Of a stretch of DNA of 64,000 bases, positions 28,536-34,985 are shown piece by piece. Positions within the stretch are counted from its first letter, which is position 1; each line of letters opens with the position of its first letter. The position numbers and the translations under genes were made by a program. The notes below the pieces were generated by a model. That model saw only the letters and a program-made list of their open reading frames with translations, was not told the DNA's origin and ran no database searches. The stretch comes from Polyangium sp. 15x6 (GTDB taxonomy: Bacteria > Myxococcota_A > Polyangia > Polyangiales > Polyangiaceae). The stretch spans positions 1 through 64,000 of the forward strand of contig NZ_JASBQE010000006.1 of assembly GCF_029960785.1 (NCBI RefSeq), read 5' to 3'.

Positions 28536-29612
28536 ATGGAAAGCGCCCCCGACGGAAGCCTCGGGCCGACGTCCGCCATTGACGCACGACGACGCATCAC
28601 GCAAACAGGCCGCTTCATGCGCGACGAACCCGCCACCGTGACCGTGTCGATGGACCTGCCCTCCTCGCTGATCTTCCAGCGCCTCCGCGCGCTCGGCCGC
28701 GTCCTCGGGCTGCGCCTCACGCTCGGCGGCCGTACGCTCGATCTATCCCTCGAAACAGGGGCCTCCGAGCGCTCGCCCTCCTGGTCTGCCGGTGACGTCG
28801 AGCGTCCGGAGACATGGAACTTCCGCAAGAAAAAGCCCGAGGTAGGCGGGCTGCTGTGCCCGAAGCTCTTCGGAGATCCGCCCGATCTCCGCCGATACGC
28901 GCACGTCGCGATGGTCGACCCCGTGGTCCCCTGGCCCGCGCGGCAACTGCTCGCGCCGCTCCTCGCGATGACCGAGGAGGAGCTCTTCGAGCTTTGCTTC
29001 AAGGACCCCGCCACGCTGCTCGCGCGCGTCGGCGAGGCCGAGGCCGCGGGGCGGCGGGTGAATGGTTGGTCCCCGAACGAGCTCGTCTGGTGGTCGATCC
29101 CCGTGATCGCGGCCCCCTTGCGCGCGGCGAGCGTGGAGGAATCTCAGCGCCTCATGGACGCCGGCCGCACGCTCCACGACGCCTACCGGCGCATCGTGAA
29201 CCGGAGAAACCGTCTCCGTCGATTGAAGGATCTCGACGCGCCGGCCGTCATCGTCGAAAACGAGCGCCGGATGGCGATCGAGGCAGTCGACCAGCTCCTC
29301 GCGAACGCCGATCTCGAAAAACCCTACGCGTACGAGGGCGACGACGAGGACGAGGGCAAGCGAACACCGATGATGGACACGACCACGCTGTTCCTCGCGG
29401 CGCTCACGCCCGCGCTCGTGGAGGTCGCCCGGACAAACCCTGGCGGCGGCGAATGGATCACGAAGGCAGCGAGCCTCCGCGACGCGCGGAGCAGCAGGGG
29501 GCCACGCGTCTCCGCATGGTGGAGCCTCGCGGCCGGCCGCCCCCAGGAGCCGTTCGGGGAGGAGGGCATGAAGGTGCTCGTGTTCTCGGAGCTCGAGCCT
29601 CTCCTGAAATGA
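28536..29612 (+). CDS. Stand-alone homologue of the RNA polymerase beta' N-terminus (clamp helices)
   Basis: The 358-residue protein aligns with the N-terminal part of RpoC. SWSAGDVERPETWNFRKKKP and GGLLCPKLFG match the opening SWSxGEVxKPETxNYRTxKPExDGLFCxxIFG block. YRRIVNRRNRLRRLKDLDAP and VIVENERRMAIEAVDQLL match the coiled-coil clamp helices that bind sigma region 2. Between them the zinc-ribbon Cys and most of the clamp are missing, and the catalytic NADFDGD region is absent. An acidic linker (YEGDDEDEG) and an unrelated tail follow. It cannot be a polymerase subunit and may bind sigma or polymerase. An ATG at 28617 is an alternative start; no clear ribosome site is seen before either. 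It is convergent with the tRNA array. Confidence 0.8.
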   Translation: MESAPDGSLGPTSAIDARRRITQTGRFMRDEPATVTVSMDLPSSLIFQRLRALGRVLGLRLTLGGRTLDLSLETGASERSPSWSAGDVERPETWNFRKKKPEVGGLLCPKLFGDPPDLRRYAHVAMVDPVVPWPARQLLAPLLAMTEEELFELCFKDPATLLARVGEAEAAGRRVNGWSPNELVWWSIPVIAAPLRAASVEESQRLMDAGRTLHDAYRRIVNRRNRLRRLKDLDAPAVIVENERRMAIEAVDQLLANADLEKPYAYEGDDEDEGKRTPMMDTTTLFLAALTPALVEVARTNPGGGEWITKAASLRDARSSRGPRVSAWWSLAAGRPQEPFGEEGMKVLVFSELEPLLK

Positions 29613-29618
29613 CGTCGG

Positions 29619-29702
29619 CGGAAGCGGGGTGAGTCGAACACCATGCCAATGGCACGCACCGAGTAGCAAACGGGCTCGGCCCCACGGCCGATTCTCGCTT
29701 CC
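29619..29702 (-). tRNA. tRNA-Ser(GCT)
   Basis: Acceptor stem GGAAGCG/CGCTTCC with G73, as expected for serine. The anticodon loop TTGCTAC gives GCT. The long variable arm TGCC-att-GGCA is present. The D-arm is a 6-bp stem TCGGCC/GGCCGA with only a GTGG loop, unlike the normal 8-11-base D-loop. No CCA is encoded. Confidence 0.85.
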
Positions 29703-29714
29703 AGATACGATCGG

Positions 29715-29797
29715 CGGAAGACGGAGGACTCGAACCCCACACCCGTAGGTGCCCACTGTTTTCGAAACAGGTCTGATCCCTGATCAGTTCGTCTTCC
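29715..29797 (-). tRNA. tRNA-Ser(CGA)
   Basis: Acceptor GGAAGAC/GTCTTCC with G73, anticodon loop TTCGAAA (CGA) and long variable arm CACC-tac-GGTG. The D-arm is CTGATC-agg-GATCAG, a 6-bp palindromic stem with a 3-base loop. Its sequence is close to the Ser(GGA) gene at 29892, so they are recent duplicates. Confidence 0.85.
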
Positions 29798-29801
29798 AGA
29801 A

Positions 29802-29887
29802 TGGTAGAGAGCAGAGGAGTCGAACCCCGCAGCGAGGCTGCCCTCCGTGTTCAAAACGGCGCCGGGTCCACACCCGGAATGCTCTCC
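29802..29887 (-). tRNA. tRNA-Ser(TGA) with encoded CCA
   Basis: Acceptor GGAGAGC/GCTCTCT (G1-U72), anticodon loop TTTGAAC (TGA), variable arm GCAG-cctcg-CTGC and D-arm CCGGGT-gtgg-ACCCGG (6 bp, 4-base loop). The discriminator is A73, not the serine G73, and CCA is encoded at 29804-29802, unlike the other array members. Confidence 0.78.
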
Positions 29888-29891
29888 ACGG

Positions 29892-29977
29892 CGGAAGAAG
29901 GAGGACTCGAACCTCACACCCGTAAAAGGTGCGCACTGTTTTCCAAACAGGCCTGATCCCTGATCAGATCTTCTTCC
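29892..29977 (-). tRNA. tRNA-Ser(GGA)
   Basis: Acceptor GGAAGAA/TTCTTCC with G73, anticodon loop TTGGAAA (GGA) and a long variable arm (CACC...GGTG). The D-arm CTGATC-agg-GATCAG is identical to that of Ser(CGA). This completes a set of four Ser isoacceptors (GCT, CGA, TGA, GGA). Confidence 0.85.
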
Positions 29978-30036
29978 AAATCCCCCTCTCGGCGCCGCAG
30001 CGCCGCGCGGGGGTGCAGTTCGTTGGACGGTCATGC

Positions 30037-30273
30037 TCAGAACCGGCGCCCAGGGCGTCCTCGATCCGCGAGCAACTGCGCCGAGTCGGGCCCGTTGGAA
30101 GGCGACGCCACGCTCATCGAGCGCGCGCCTGCCGGCGATGAAGCCCCGTTCGTCTCGACGATCCGCGAGGCGATTGCGAGCAACAGGACACCAACGAGCA
30201 CGACTGCAGCGACGGCTGCAGACTCCATGGGCAAACGAATCCGAACGCCCTCCATTTGATTCGTATCGAACAT
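30037..30273 (-). CDS. Small single-pass membrane protein in the tRNA array
   Basis: The 78-residue protein starts at ATG 30273 with GAGGAG 9 bases upstream, a good ribosome site. Residues 16-36 (ESAAVAAVVLVGVLLLAIAS) form one membrane helix with a short acidic N-terminus and a Ser/Pro/Gly-rich tail. No family is recognised. It lies between the HNH gene and the Ser tRNA block on the same strand, so it may be transcribed with the array. Confidence 0.55.
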   Translation of the reverse strand: MFDTNQMEGVRIRLPMESAAVAAVVLVGVLLLAIASRIVETNGASSPAGARSMSVASPSNGPDSAQLLADRGRPGRRF

Positions 30274-30398
30274 CACAACTATCTCCTCAGTGAGAGATTG
30301 ATCAACAAAGGTCCCGCGGGCGCGCTCCCCCGTGGCAGCGCCCCGGGGGAGCGGCTCCAGATGAGACCCATATTCCGCCGCGAAGCGCGGGGGGGACA

Positions 30399-30914
30399 TC
30401 AGCTCGCAACGCAGTAATGCACCCAGATGTCGGGGATCCTGCGAGCGCCGAGCCGGACGACGGGGGCAGCGGGCAACCACCGGGGCTTCTCGGGCTTCTT
30501 CAGGAGCTTCATGCCCGCCTGCTCCGGAGTGCGACCGCGCTTCTTCGCATTGCAGCTCTGGCAAGACGCGACGATGTTCTCCCAGACCGTCCGGCCCCCC
30601 TGCACGCGCGGCAGGACGTGGTCGTACGTGAGTTCGCCCGCGTCCTTCTGGACGCCGCAGTACTGGCAGCGAAAGTCGTCACGCACGAACACGTTCGTGC
30701 GGGAGAACTTGACGCCGCGCTTGTGCGAATTCCCATGGCGCTTGAGCCGGACGACGGCCGGCGCGCGAATGGTCATCGTGGGCGAACGAATCTCGTCTTC
30801 GTACGTCTCGAGCACCTCCACCTTACCCAGAAAGCTCAGGGTCACGGCGGTCTGCCAGGAGATGACCTGATGTGGCACCATCCAAGGCGTGAGCAGCAAC
30901 GTTTGCGCGGTCAT
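30399..30914 (-). CDS. HNH endonuclease
   Basis: The 171-residue protein contains a compact HNH domain (about 75-135): CQYCG, LTYDHVLPRVQGG (first His of the motif after Asp), WENIVASCQSCNAKK with the structural Cys pair, and RTPEQAGM. Two CxxC pairs bind zinc. The family includes homing-type, phage-packaging and DNA-repair nucleases. ATG at 30914 has GGAGAGGTGG before it. It is embedded in a tRNA array, a place often used by mobile elements, and could have taken part in its assembly. Being on the array strand it is probably cotranscribed with the tRNAs. Confidence 0.9.
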   Translation of the reverse strand: MTAQTLLLTPWMVPHQVISWQTAVTLSFLGKVEVLETYEDEIRSPTMTIRAPAVVRLKRHGNSHKRGVKFSRTNVFVRDDFRCQYCGVQKDAGELTYDHVLPRVQGGRTVWENIVASCQSCNAKKRGRTPEQAGMKLLKKPEKPRWLPAAPVVRLGARRIPDIWVHYCVAS

Positions 30915-30973
30915 GATCCACCTCTCCGTCTACCTCTTCTTCTTCATGGCTTTCTCCAACTGCAGATGTCCGG

Positions 30974-31046
30974 TGCTCGGAGGGGGATTCGAACCCCCAA
31001 TCGACCAGGTTTGAGCTGGCCACGTTTGCCATTTCGTCACCCGAGC
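30974..31046 (-). tRNA. tRNA-Leu(CAA), short variable loop
   Basis: Acceptor GCTCGGG/TCCGAGC, A73, Leu-type D-arm (GACGAAATGGCAAACGT) and anticodon loop CTCAAAC (CAA). The region between anticodon and T stems is only about 5 bases (CGATT), whereas leucine tRNAs normally carry a long variable arm. Confidence 0.85.
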
Positions 31047-31059
31047 AGCGGGATGCTGG

Positions 31060-31143
31060 TGTCCACGGAGGGAATCGAACCCTCAACGCCCTCTCGGGCA
31101 CGGTATCTGAGACCGCTGCGTTTGCCAGTTTCGCCACGTGGAC
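31060..31143 (-). tRNA. tRNA-Leu(CAG)
   Basis: Acceptor GTCCACG/CGTGGAC, A73, anticodon loop CTCAGAT (CAG) and a long variable arm GCCC-gaga-GGGC, the usual leucine form. It reads codon CTG. Confidence 0.93.
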
Positions 31144-31273
31144 ATTTTTGTGGAGGGGGAGCCCTCGATGGGGCTCCCCCTACGTCCCTCACTCCACTTC
31201 GTTTCGTTCGGGACGACCCCAGATCATGGCTGCTGTCTCTCCTGAGAAGGACAGCGCAATGAACCAGGTATGG

Positions 31274-31347
31274 TCTGGGTGGAGGGATTCGAACCCCCAA
31301 TCCCCGGCTCCCGACGCCGGTGCTCTACCAGATTGAGCCACACCCAG
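31274..31347 (-). tRNA. tRNA-Pro(CGG)
   Basis: Acceptor CTGGGTG/CACCCAG, A73, anticodon loop GTCGGGA (CGG), U33 present. It shares its acceptor with Pro(GGG) at 31530. Canonical length of 74. Confidence 0.92.
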
Positions 31348-31365
31348 ATAAAACTGCCAATTCGG

Positions 31366-31447
31366 TGTCATCGGTGGGAGTCGAACCCACACGCCCTTTC
31401 GGGCACAGGATCTCAGCCTGCTACGTATGCCATTCCGCCACGATGAC
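31366..31447 (-). tRNA. tRNA-Leu(GAG)
   Basis: Acceptor GTCATCG/CGATGAC, A73, anticodon loop CTGAGAT (GAG) and long variable arm GCCC-gaaa-GGGC. A normal class II leucine tRNA. Confidence 0.93.
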
Positions 31448-31452
31448 ATGTG

Positions 31453-31525
31453 TATCCACGGAGGGATTCGAACCCCCCAAAAACGGTTTCTAAGACCGCC
31501 GCGTTTGCCGTTACGCCACGTGGAC
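31453..31525 (-). tRNA. tRNA-Leu(TAG), short variable loop
   Basis: Acceptor GTCCACG/CGTGGAT (G1-U72), A73, Leu-like D-arm and anticodon loop CTTAGAA (TAG). The variable region is just TTTTG. It shares the acceptor of Leu(CAG) but has lost the long arm, as Leu(CAA) has. Confidence 0.85.
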
Positions 31526-31529
31526 ATGG

Positions 31530-31603
31530 TCTGGGTGGGGGGATTCGAACCCCCGATCTCCGGCACCCCGAGCCGGCGCTCTACCAGGTTGAGCCACACC
31601 CAG
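31530..31603 (-). tRNA. tRNA-Pro(GGG) with C33
   Basis: Acceptor CTGGGTG/CACCCAG and A73, nearly the same body as Pro(CGG). The anticodon stem CCGGC/GCCGG encloses TCGGGGT, so the anticodon is GGG and position 33 is C instead of the universal U33. Confidence 0.85.
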
Positions 31604-31616
31604 ATGAATTCGGACA

Positions 31617-31691
31617 TACCCTCGCCAGGAGTCGAACCTGGAACGTCGAGCTTCGGAGGCTCGCGCCTGCAATCACCGGCAGGACGAGGGC
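31617..31691 (-). tRNA. tRNA-Arg(CCG)
   Basis: Acceptor GCCCTCG/CGAGGGT (G1-U72), A73, D-stem CCTGC/GCAGG and anticodon loop CTCCGAA (CCG). It reads CGG. Confidence 0.88.
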
Positions 31692-31695
31692 ATGG

Positions 31696-31764
31696 TCTCC
31701 CTGCGAGGAGTCGAACCTCGCCAGTCGGCTTCGTAGACCGACGCCTGGCCGCCAGGACAGGGAG
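31696..31764 (-). tRNA. tRNA-Arg(ACG), minimal D-loop
   Basis: Only 69 bases long. Acceptor CTCCCTG/CAGGGAG, A73, D-arm CCTGG-cgg-CCAGG with a 3-base loop, and anticodon loop CTACGAA (ACG, presumably edited to ICG). Confidence 0.83.
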
Positions 31765-31809
31765 AAGAAAGAGGAGGCGAGTCAGCAGCTCACCCCCTCA
31801 GCAACGTTG

Positions 31810-31883
31810 CGCACCCGGCGGGAATCGAACCCGCGTCACTGGATTGAGAGTCCAGCAGCCTGACCCACTAGCAATACGGGTGC
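31810..31883 (-). tRNA. tRNA-Glu(CTC)
   Basis: Acceptor GCACCCG/CGGGTGC, G73, anticodon stem CTGGA/TCCAG with loop CTCTCAA (CTC). Confidence 0.9.
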
Positions 31884-31888
31884 ATGAG

Positions 31889-31959
31889 CGCGGTGAGGGA
31901 GAGTCGAACTCCCATCCCGAGTATGGCACACTCGGATTCTGCCGTTGAACCACCACCGC
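31889..31959 (-). tRNA. tRNA-Gly(GCC)
   Basis: Acceptor GCGGTGG/TCACCGC, anticodon stem CGAGT/ACTCG with loop GTGCCAT (GCC). Position 73 reads G rather than the bacterial glycine U73. Length 71. Confidence 0.88.
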
Positions 31960-31965
31960 AATTCG

Positions 31966-32039
31966 TGGAATGACGGGGATTCGAACCCCGATCTCTGCCG
32001 TGCGAGGGCAGTGTTCTACCCAGGTTGAACCATCACCCC
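31966..32039 (-). tRNA. tRNA-Ala(CGC)
   Basis: Acceptor GGGGTGA/TCATTCC with the alanine G3-U70 pair, A73, anticodon stem CTGCC/GGCAG and loop CTCGCAC (CGC). Confidence 0.9.
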
Positions 32040-32048
32040 ATTCGAAGG

Positions 32049-32120
32049 CGCCCCCGAGGAGGATCGAACTCCCCTCGCCCGATCGACAATCGGGCTGCCT
32101 CACCAGATGCATACGAGGGC
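32049..32120 (-). tRNA. tRNA-Asp(GTC), copy 1
   Basis: Acceptor GCCCTCG/CGGGGGC, G73, anticodon stem CCCGA/TCGGG with loop TTGTCGA (GTC). A second Asp tRNA with the same anticodon loop lies at 32581. Confidence 0.9.
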
Positions 32121-32129
32121 AAACGAGAG

Positions 32130-32202
32130 TGGAGAAGGCCGGATTCGAACCGGCGACCCCCTGACTGCCAGCCAGGTGCTCTACCCACTGAGCTACGACC
32201 CC
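32130..32202 (-). tRNA. tRNA-Ala(GGC), damaged acceptor stem
   Basis: D-arm, anticodon loop CTGGCAG (GGC) and T-arm are canonical, and G3-U70 and A73 are kept. The acceptor halves GGGGTCG and CTTCTCC mispair at positions 5-68 (T/T) and 6-67 (C/T), so stability or function is doubtful. Confidence 0.8.
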
Positions 32203-32279
32203 AGAGGGGAGTCGCCCAGAAACACCGCCTGGCCTCCCGCTCATGGCCATGGTGCCTCCGAACGACTCCTGCGAACGAG

Positions 32280-32350
32280 TGGAATGACGGGGACTCGAAC
32301 CCCGATCCCTGCCGTGCAAGGGCAGTGTTCTTCCGTTGAACCATCACCCC
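32280..32350 (-). tRNA. tRNA-Ala(TGC)
   Basis: Acceptor GGGGTGA/TCATTCC with G3-U70, A73, anticodon loop CTTGCAC (TGC). It is almost the same body as Ala(CGC) at 31966. Confidence 0.92.
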
Positions 32351-32365
32351 GAACCGTGAAATCTG

Positions 32366-32490
32366 CGCCGCCGACGGGACTCGAACCCGTGTCCGCCTCA
32401 TAACGAATGATAACCTTCCCCTGCCGGCCCGACTCGGACGAGTTGTCGGAAAAGGTATTTTAGGTGCTCTACCCACTGAGCTACGACGGC
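32366..32490 (-). ncRNA. tRNA-like RNA with a structured insert in place of the anticodon arm
   Basis: A complete acceptor stem (GCCGTCG/CGGCGGC), a D-arm identical in its first bases to Ala(GGC), and a standard T-arm (ACGGG-TTCGAGT-CCCGT) enclose about 70 bases where an anticodon arm should be. The insert folds as CCTTTTCC/GGGGAAGG closing a hairpin ACTC-gtcc-GAGT; no 7-base loop with U33 is found. It is one tRNA away from the 3' end of the Ro/TROVE gene. Bacterial Y RNAs of the YrlA type mimic tRNA and are often encoded beside Ro genes, so a Y-RNA role is an inference. It is too short for a group I intron. Confidence 0.5.
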
Positions 32491-32580
32491 AAAAACGTGG
32501 GACAATTGCGATAACCATCATCGTTCGGCCCGGCCCCCGGGCGAGGGTTTGATGACGGATGTACACGACGATTGTCCCAG

Positions 32581-32654
32581 CGCCCCCGGGGGGATTCGAA
32601 CCCGCCCTCACCTGATCGACAATCAGGCTGCCTCACCAGAATGCATACGGGAGC
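32581..32654 (-). tRNA. tRNA-Asp(GTC), copy 2
   Basis: Acceptor GCTCCCG/CGGGGGC, G73, anticodon stem CCTGA/TCAGG, loop TTGTCGA (GTC). T-stem has one C/C mismatch. It lies 58 bases downstream of the Ro gene. Confidence 0.88.
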
Positions 32655-32712
32655 AAACCGGGCGAGGAGGCGCGTGTGGAGGCACGCGCGCCCTCGTCCT
32701 TCGACTGCAACT

Positions 32713-34371
32713 TCAGGCCCTCGAGAAATCGGCCATTACCTGCGGTGCGGCCGCGTCGAAGCCCACGACGTCCAGCATGCCGGGGTCCTGCGGATCGGCA
32801 ATCGTGAAGCCCGTGGAGGTCATGCCGACCACGACGAGCTTTGCGGGACGGCCCATCGCCTGACGGTAATCGCGAAGCGCCTGGAAAGGATGAATCTCAC
32901 CCGCCCAGGTCTCGCTGTCCGTGTAGACGACGAACGTGTCGACCTCGACCTTGTTCTTTTGAGCCCAGATCATCGGCAGCGCGCAGTCCGTGCCGCCGAA
33001 GGGCAAACCGCTGACCATGCCGACCACGTCGTCGAGGCGTTGCTTCGGCGACAGAGGCAAGGACATGACGCCCGAGCCGCGAGGGCCGAATGCGCCGCCC
33101 GCGGAGGCGAAGGCCAGCGTGCTGAACGACGGCTCGATGCGCGCCGTCGCCATCGCCATGGCCGCGCTCGCGACCCGGGGCGTGAGGCCCGGGATCCCCG
33201 CGATCGTGCCCGAATCCATCGAGCCCGATACGTCGAGGGCGAGCAGGTGCTTCTTTCCCGTCGGCTCGATCGACCGGAATGCGAGGTAAAACGCCTCGTC
33301 CAAGGCGTCCACGATCTCGCGCACCGGCTCCCAGGTGAGCGCGTTTTCGCGCTTCTGGGCACGCTCGCCCCGCCCTTGCGCATACACGCGCAGCGCGGAG
33401 AGAACGCTCACCGGGTGAATCCGGGCCCGCCGGAGCCGCTCGACGTCCGTGAGACGGCTGGCCACGAGCCTCGCGGCCGCGCTCATGGGCGCGAGCAATC
33501 CGACGCTGGTCATCTTGCCGAGGTTCCGGAGCATCGCCGTCTGCGGCATGTGGGGGAGCAGCGCTTCCCACACGGCAGGGTCGTTCTTCCACTCCGTGGG
33601 CACCATTTCGTGCGTGAGCCGTTGCTCGCGCACGAGCGTGACGAGCCGCTCGCGCGGCGCGTCCTTGGCCTCCTCGAAGGCCCGCACGAGGGCCGGCAGC
33701 TTCTCGGGGTCGAGAGCGCCGCCCTTGGCTGCCTCGTTCTTCAGGGCGTCCATACCGCCGACGATCCAGCGGTACATCGCGCCGTGCTCGGCCGTGACGG
33801 GCGTCGGGTGCGAGAGCCGCAAGAGGTCCTTGTGGCTCCAGCCGTCCCGCTGCCGATATTTCACGGCCTGGTAGGCCAATTCATCCGGGCTCTTGCCCTG
33901 GTACCACGCGCCGATCGCGCTCCGGAGGCCGCGGCCCCAGCGCCGGAAGCCCTCCACCGCTCGCGCGAAGTGGAAGAGATCCGTTCCAGTGCGACAAACC
34001 TCCGGCAAGGCCGCGAGCGCGGACTTGCGGACCTCGGGGCGGGCGTGCCCCGCGGCCATCGCCAGGGCGAAGATCGCGGGCTCGTTCTTGGGCGCGCGGC
34101 CCGAGCGGCTGATCTCGACGATCCGCCGAATCGTCCGCTCGCCGTCCGCGTCGAGGCAGCGGCCAAGGGCGCGCGCGTTGTCTTGCGTCAAGGCGCGCTC
34201 GGTCGCGTAGTAGGTGCCGCCCTCGCAGCCGAGGACGAGCCACCGGTCGAGGCGGCCCCAGTCGTCGAGTTCGAAGACGAAGCCGCCTGCGTAGTTTTCG
34301 ACCTGATCGGGCCGCGCCTTCTCCTTTTGCCGGGTGAACAGCGCGGCGAAGTGCTGGATGTAGTTGGCCAT
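32713..34371 (-). CDS. Ro60/TROVE-domain RNA-binding protein (Rsr-like)
   Basis: The 552-residue protein is a bacterial Ro orthologue. The TROVE domain (about 1-360) shows ENYAGGFVFELDDWGRLDRW, GCEGGTYYATERALT and SGRAPKNEPAIFALAMA, all close to vertebrate Ro60. The C-terminal VWA domain (about 370-545) has an intact MIDAS (DVSGSM, GGTDCALPM). Ro proteins ring-bind the 3' ends of misfolded RNAs and are gated by Y RNAs, and in bacteria they work with nucleases such as PNPase. ATG at 34371 has GGAGG 6 bases upstream. It is inside the tRNA array on the same strand, flanked by tRNA-His and tRNA-Asp, with an insert-bearing tRNA-like RNA downstream. Confidence 0.95.
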   Translation of the reverse strand: MANYIQHFAALFTRQKEKARPDQVENYAGGFVFELDDWGRLDRWLVLGCEGGTYYATERALTQDNARALGRCLDADGERTIRRIVEISRSGRAPKNEPAIFALAMAAGHARPEVRKSALAALPEVCRTGTDLFHFARAVEGFRRWGRGLRSAIGAWYQGKSPDELAYQAVKYRQRDGWSHKDLLRLSHPTPVTAEHGAMYRWIVGGMDALKNEAAKGGALDPEKLPALVRAFEEAKDAPRERLVTLVREQRLTHEMVPTEWKNDPAVWEALLPHMPQTAMLRNLGKMTSVGLLAPMSAAARLVASRLTDVERLRRARIHPVSVLSALRVYAQGRGERAQKRENALTWEPVREIVDALDEAFYLAFRSIEPTGKKHLLALDVSGSMDSGTIAGIPGLTPRVASAAMAMATARIEPSFSTLAFASAGGAFGPRGSGVMSLPLSPKQRLDDVVGMVSGLPFGGTDCALPMIWAQKNKVEVDTFVVYTDSETWAGEIHPFQALRDYRQAMGRPAKLVVVGMTSTGFTIADPQDPGMLDVVGFDAAAPQVMADFSRA

Positions 34372-34509
34372 GGGAACCTCCGGCCCGCGCTGCGGGCGAG
34401 CGAAAGAAAGTGAGAAGCAAGAGATGGAGCGACGGATGAGCGTTTGGATCTCGGAGCTATTGCACCAATTTAGAGTTGGATAACCGAGATCGTCCGACCC
34501 GTCCCTCGG

Positions 34510-34582
34510 TTGGGCGTACGGGAATCGAACCCGCCTGCGCAGGGTCACGACCTGCCCTCTTCAGCTAGATGAGTAACGCCCA
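34510..34582 (-). tRNA. tRNA-His(GTG), atypical
   Basis: Acceptor TGGGCGT/ACGCCCA, anticodon stem GCAGG/CCTGC with loop TCGTGAC, so anticodon GTG with C33 instead of U33. A G precedes position 1, but position 73 is A, not the C that should pair with G-1. The D-loop lacks G18G19. Several histidine identity features are therefore missing. Confidence 0.75.
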
Positions 34583-34590
34583 CACAATGG

Positions 34591-34663
34591 CGCCCCGTGG
34601 GGGAGTCGAACCCCCGGCAACCGGATTGAAAGGCCGGTATCCTGACCGCTAGACGAACGGGGC
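34591..34663 (-). tRNA. tRNA-Glu(TTC)
   Basis: Acceptor GCCCCGT/ACGGGGC, G73, D-arm TCGTCTAGCGGTCAGGA typical of tRNA-Glu, anticodon loop CTTTCAA (TTC). One C31/T39 mismatch in the anticodon stem. Confidence 0.92.
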
Positions 34664-34735
34664 ATGAGGGGGTTGGTGGCGGGGTCGCCGGGCCCGTTTC
34701 AAGGAGCACGGCGACCCCACCACCAAGAGAAGCGG

Positions 34736-34808
34736 AGCCCTCGCCCGGAATCGAACCGGGGAGACCCTGGATACGAAGCAGGGCGCTCGACCATCGAGCG
34801 ACGAGGGC
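34736..34808 (-). tRNA. tRNA-Thr(CGT), minimal D-loop
   Basis: Acceptor GCCCTCG/CGAGGGC keeps the threonine G1-C72 and C2-G71 pairs. D-arm GCTCGA-tgg-TCGAGC is 6 bp with a 3-base loop. The best anticodon arm is CCTGC-TTCGTAT-CCAGG (anticodon CGT, U33, one C/C mismatch). An Arg(TCG) reading needs an unpaired stem and was set aside. N73 is T. Confidence 0.72.
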
Positions 34809-34817
34809 AAACGGCGG

Positions 34818-34890
34818 CTCCAACGGAGGGCATCGAACCCCCATCTCCTCGCTTAACAGGCGAGTGCTCTACCAGTTGAGCTACGTTGAA
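34818..34890 (-). tRNA. tRNA-Asn(GTT)
   Basis: Acceptor TTCAACG/CGTTGGA, G73, anticodon stem CTCGC/GCGAG with loop CTGTTAA (GTT). Canonical form. Confidence 0.92.
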
Positions 34891-34985
34891 ACGCGCAGGG
34901 GCGAGGTGCCCCTGCGGCATCGCGTTGTGTATCGAAATCGATTGTCATAGAACGAGTCCCGCCTCCGAAGAGGTGGGATGCGTCG

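Noticed and set aside
29619-29977. Selenocysteine tRNA
   Set aside because: Short D-loops match in part, but anticodons are GCT, CGA, TGA and GGA with G73 in three of them. The TGA anticodon pairs with TCA codons, not stop UGA (which needs TCA anticodon).
32366-32490. Group I intron in a tRNA
   Set aside because: Insert is about 70 bases, much too short, and no conserved P7/S elements are seen.
34736-34808. tRNA-Arg(TCG) reading
   Set aside because: It would leave the anticodon stem almost unpaired and give T37; the Thr(CGT) fold pairs better.
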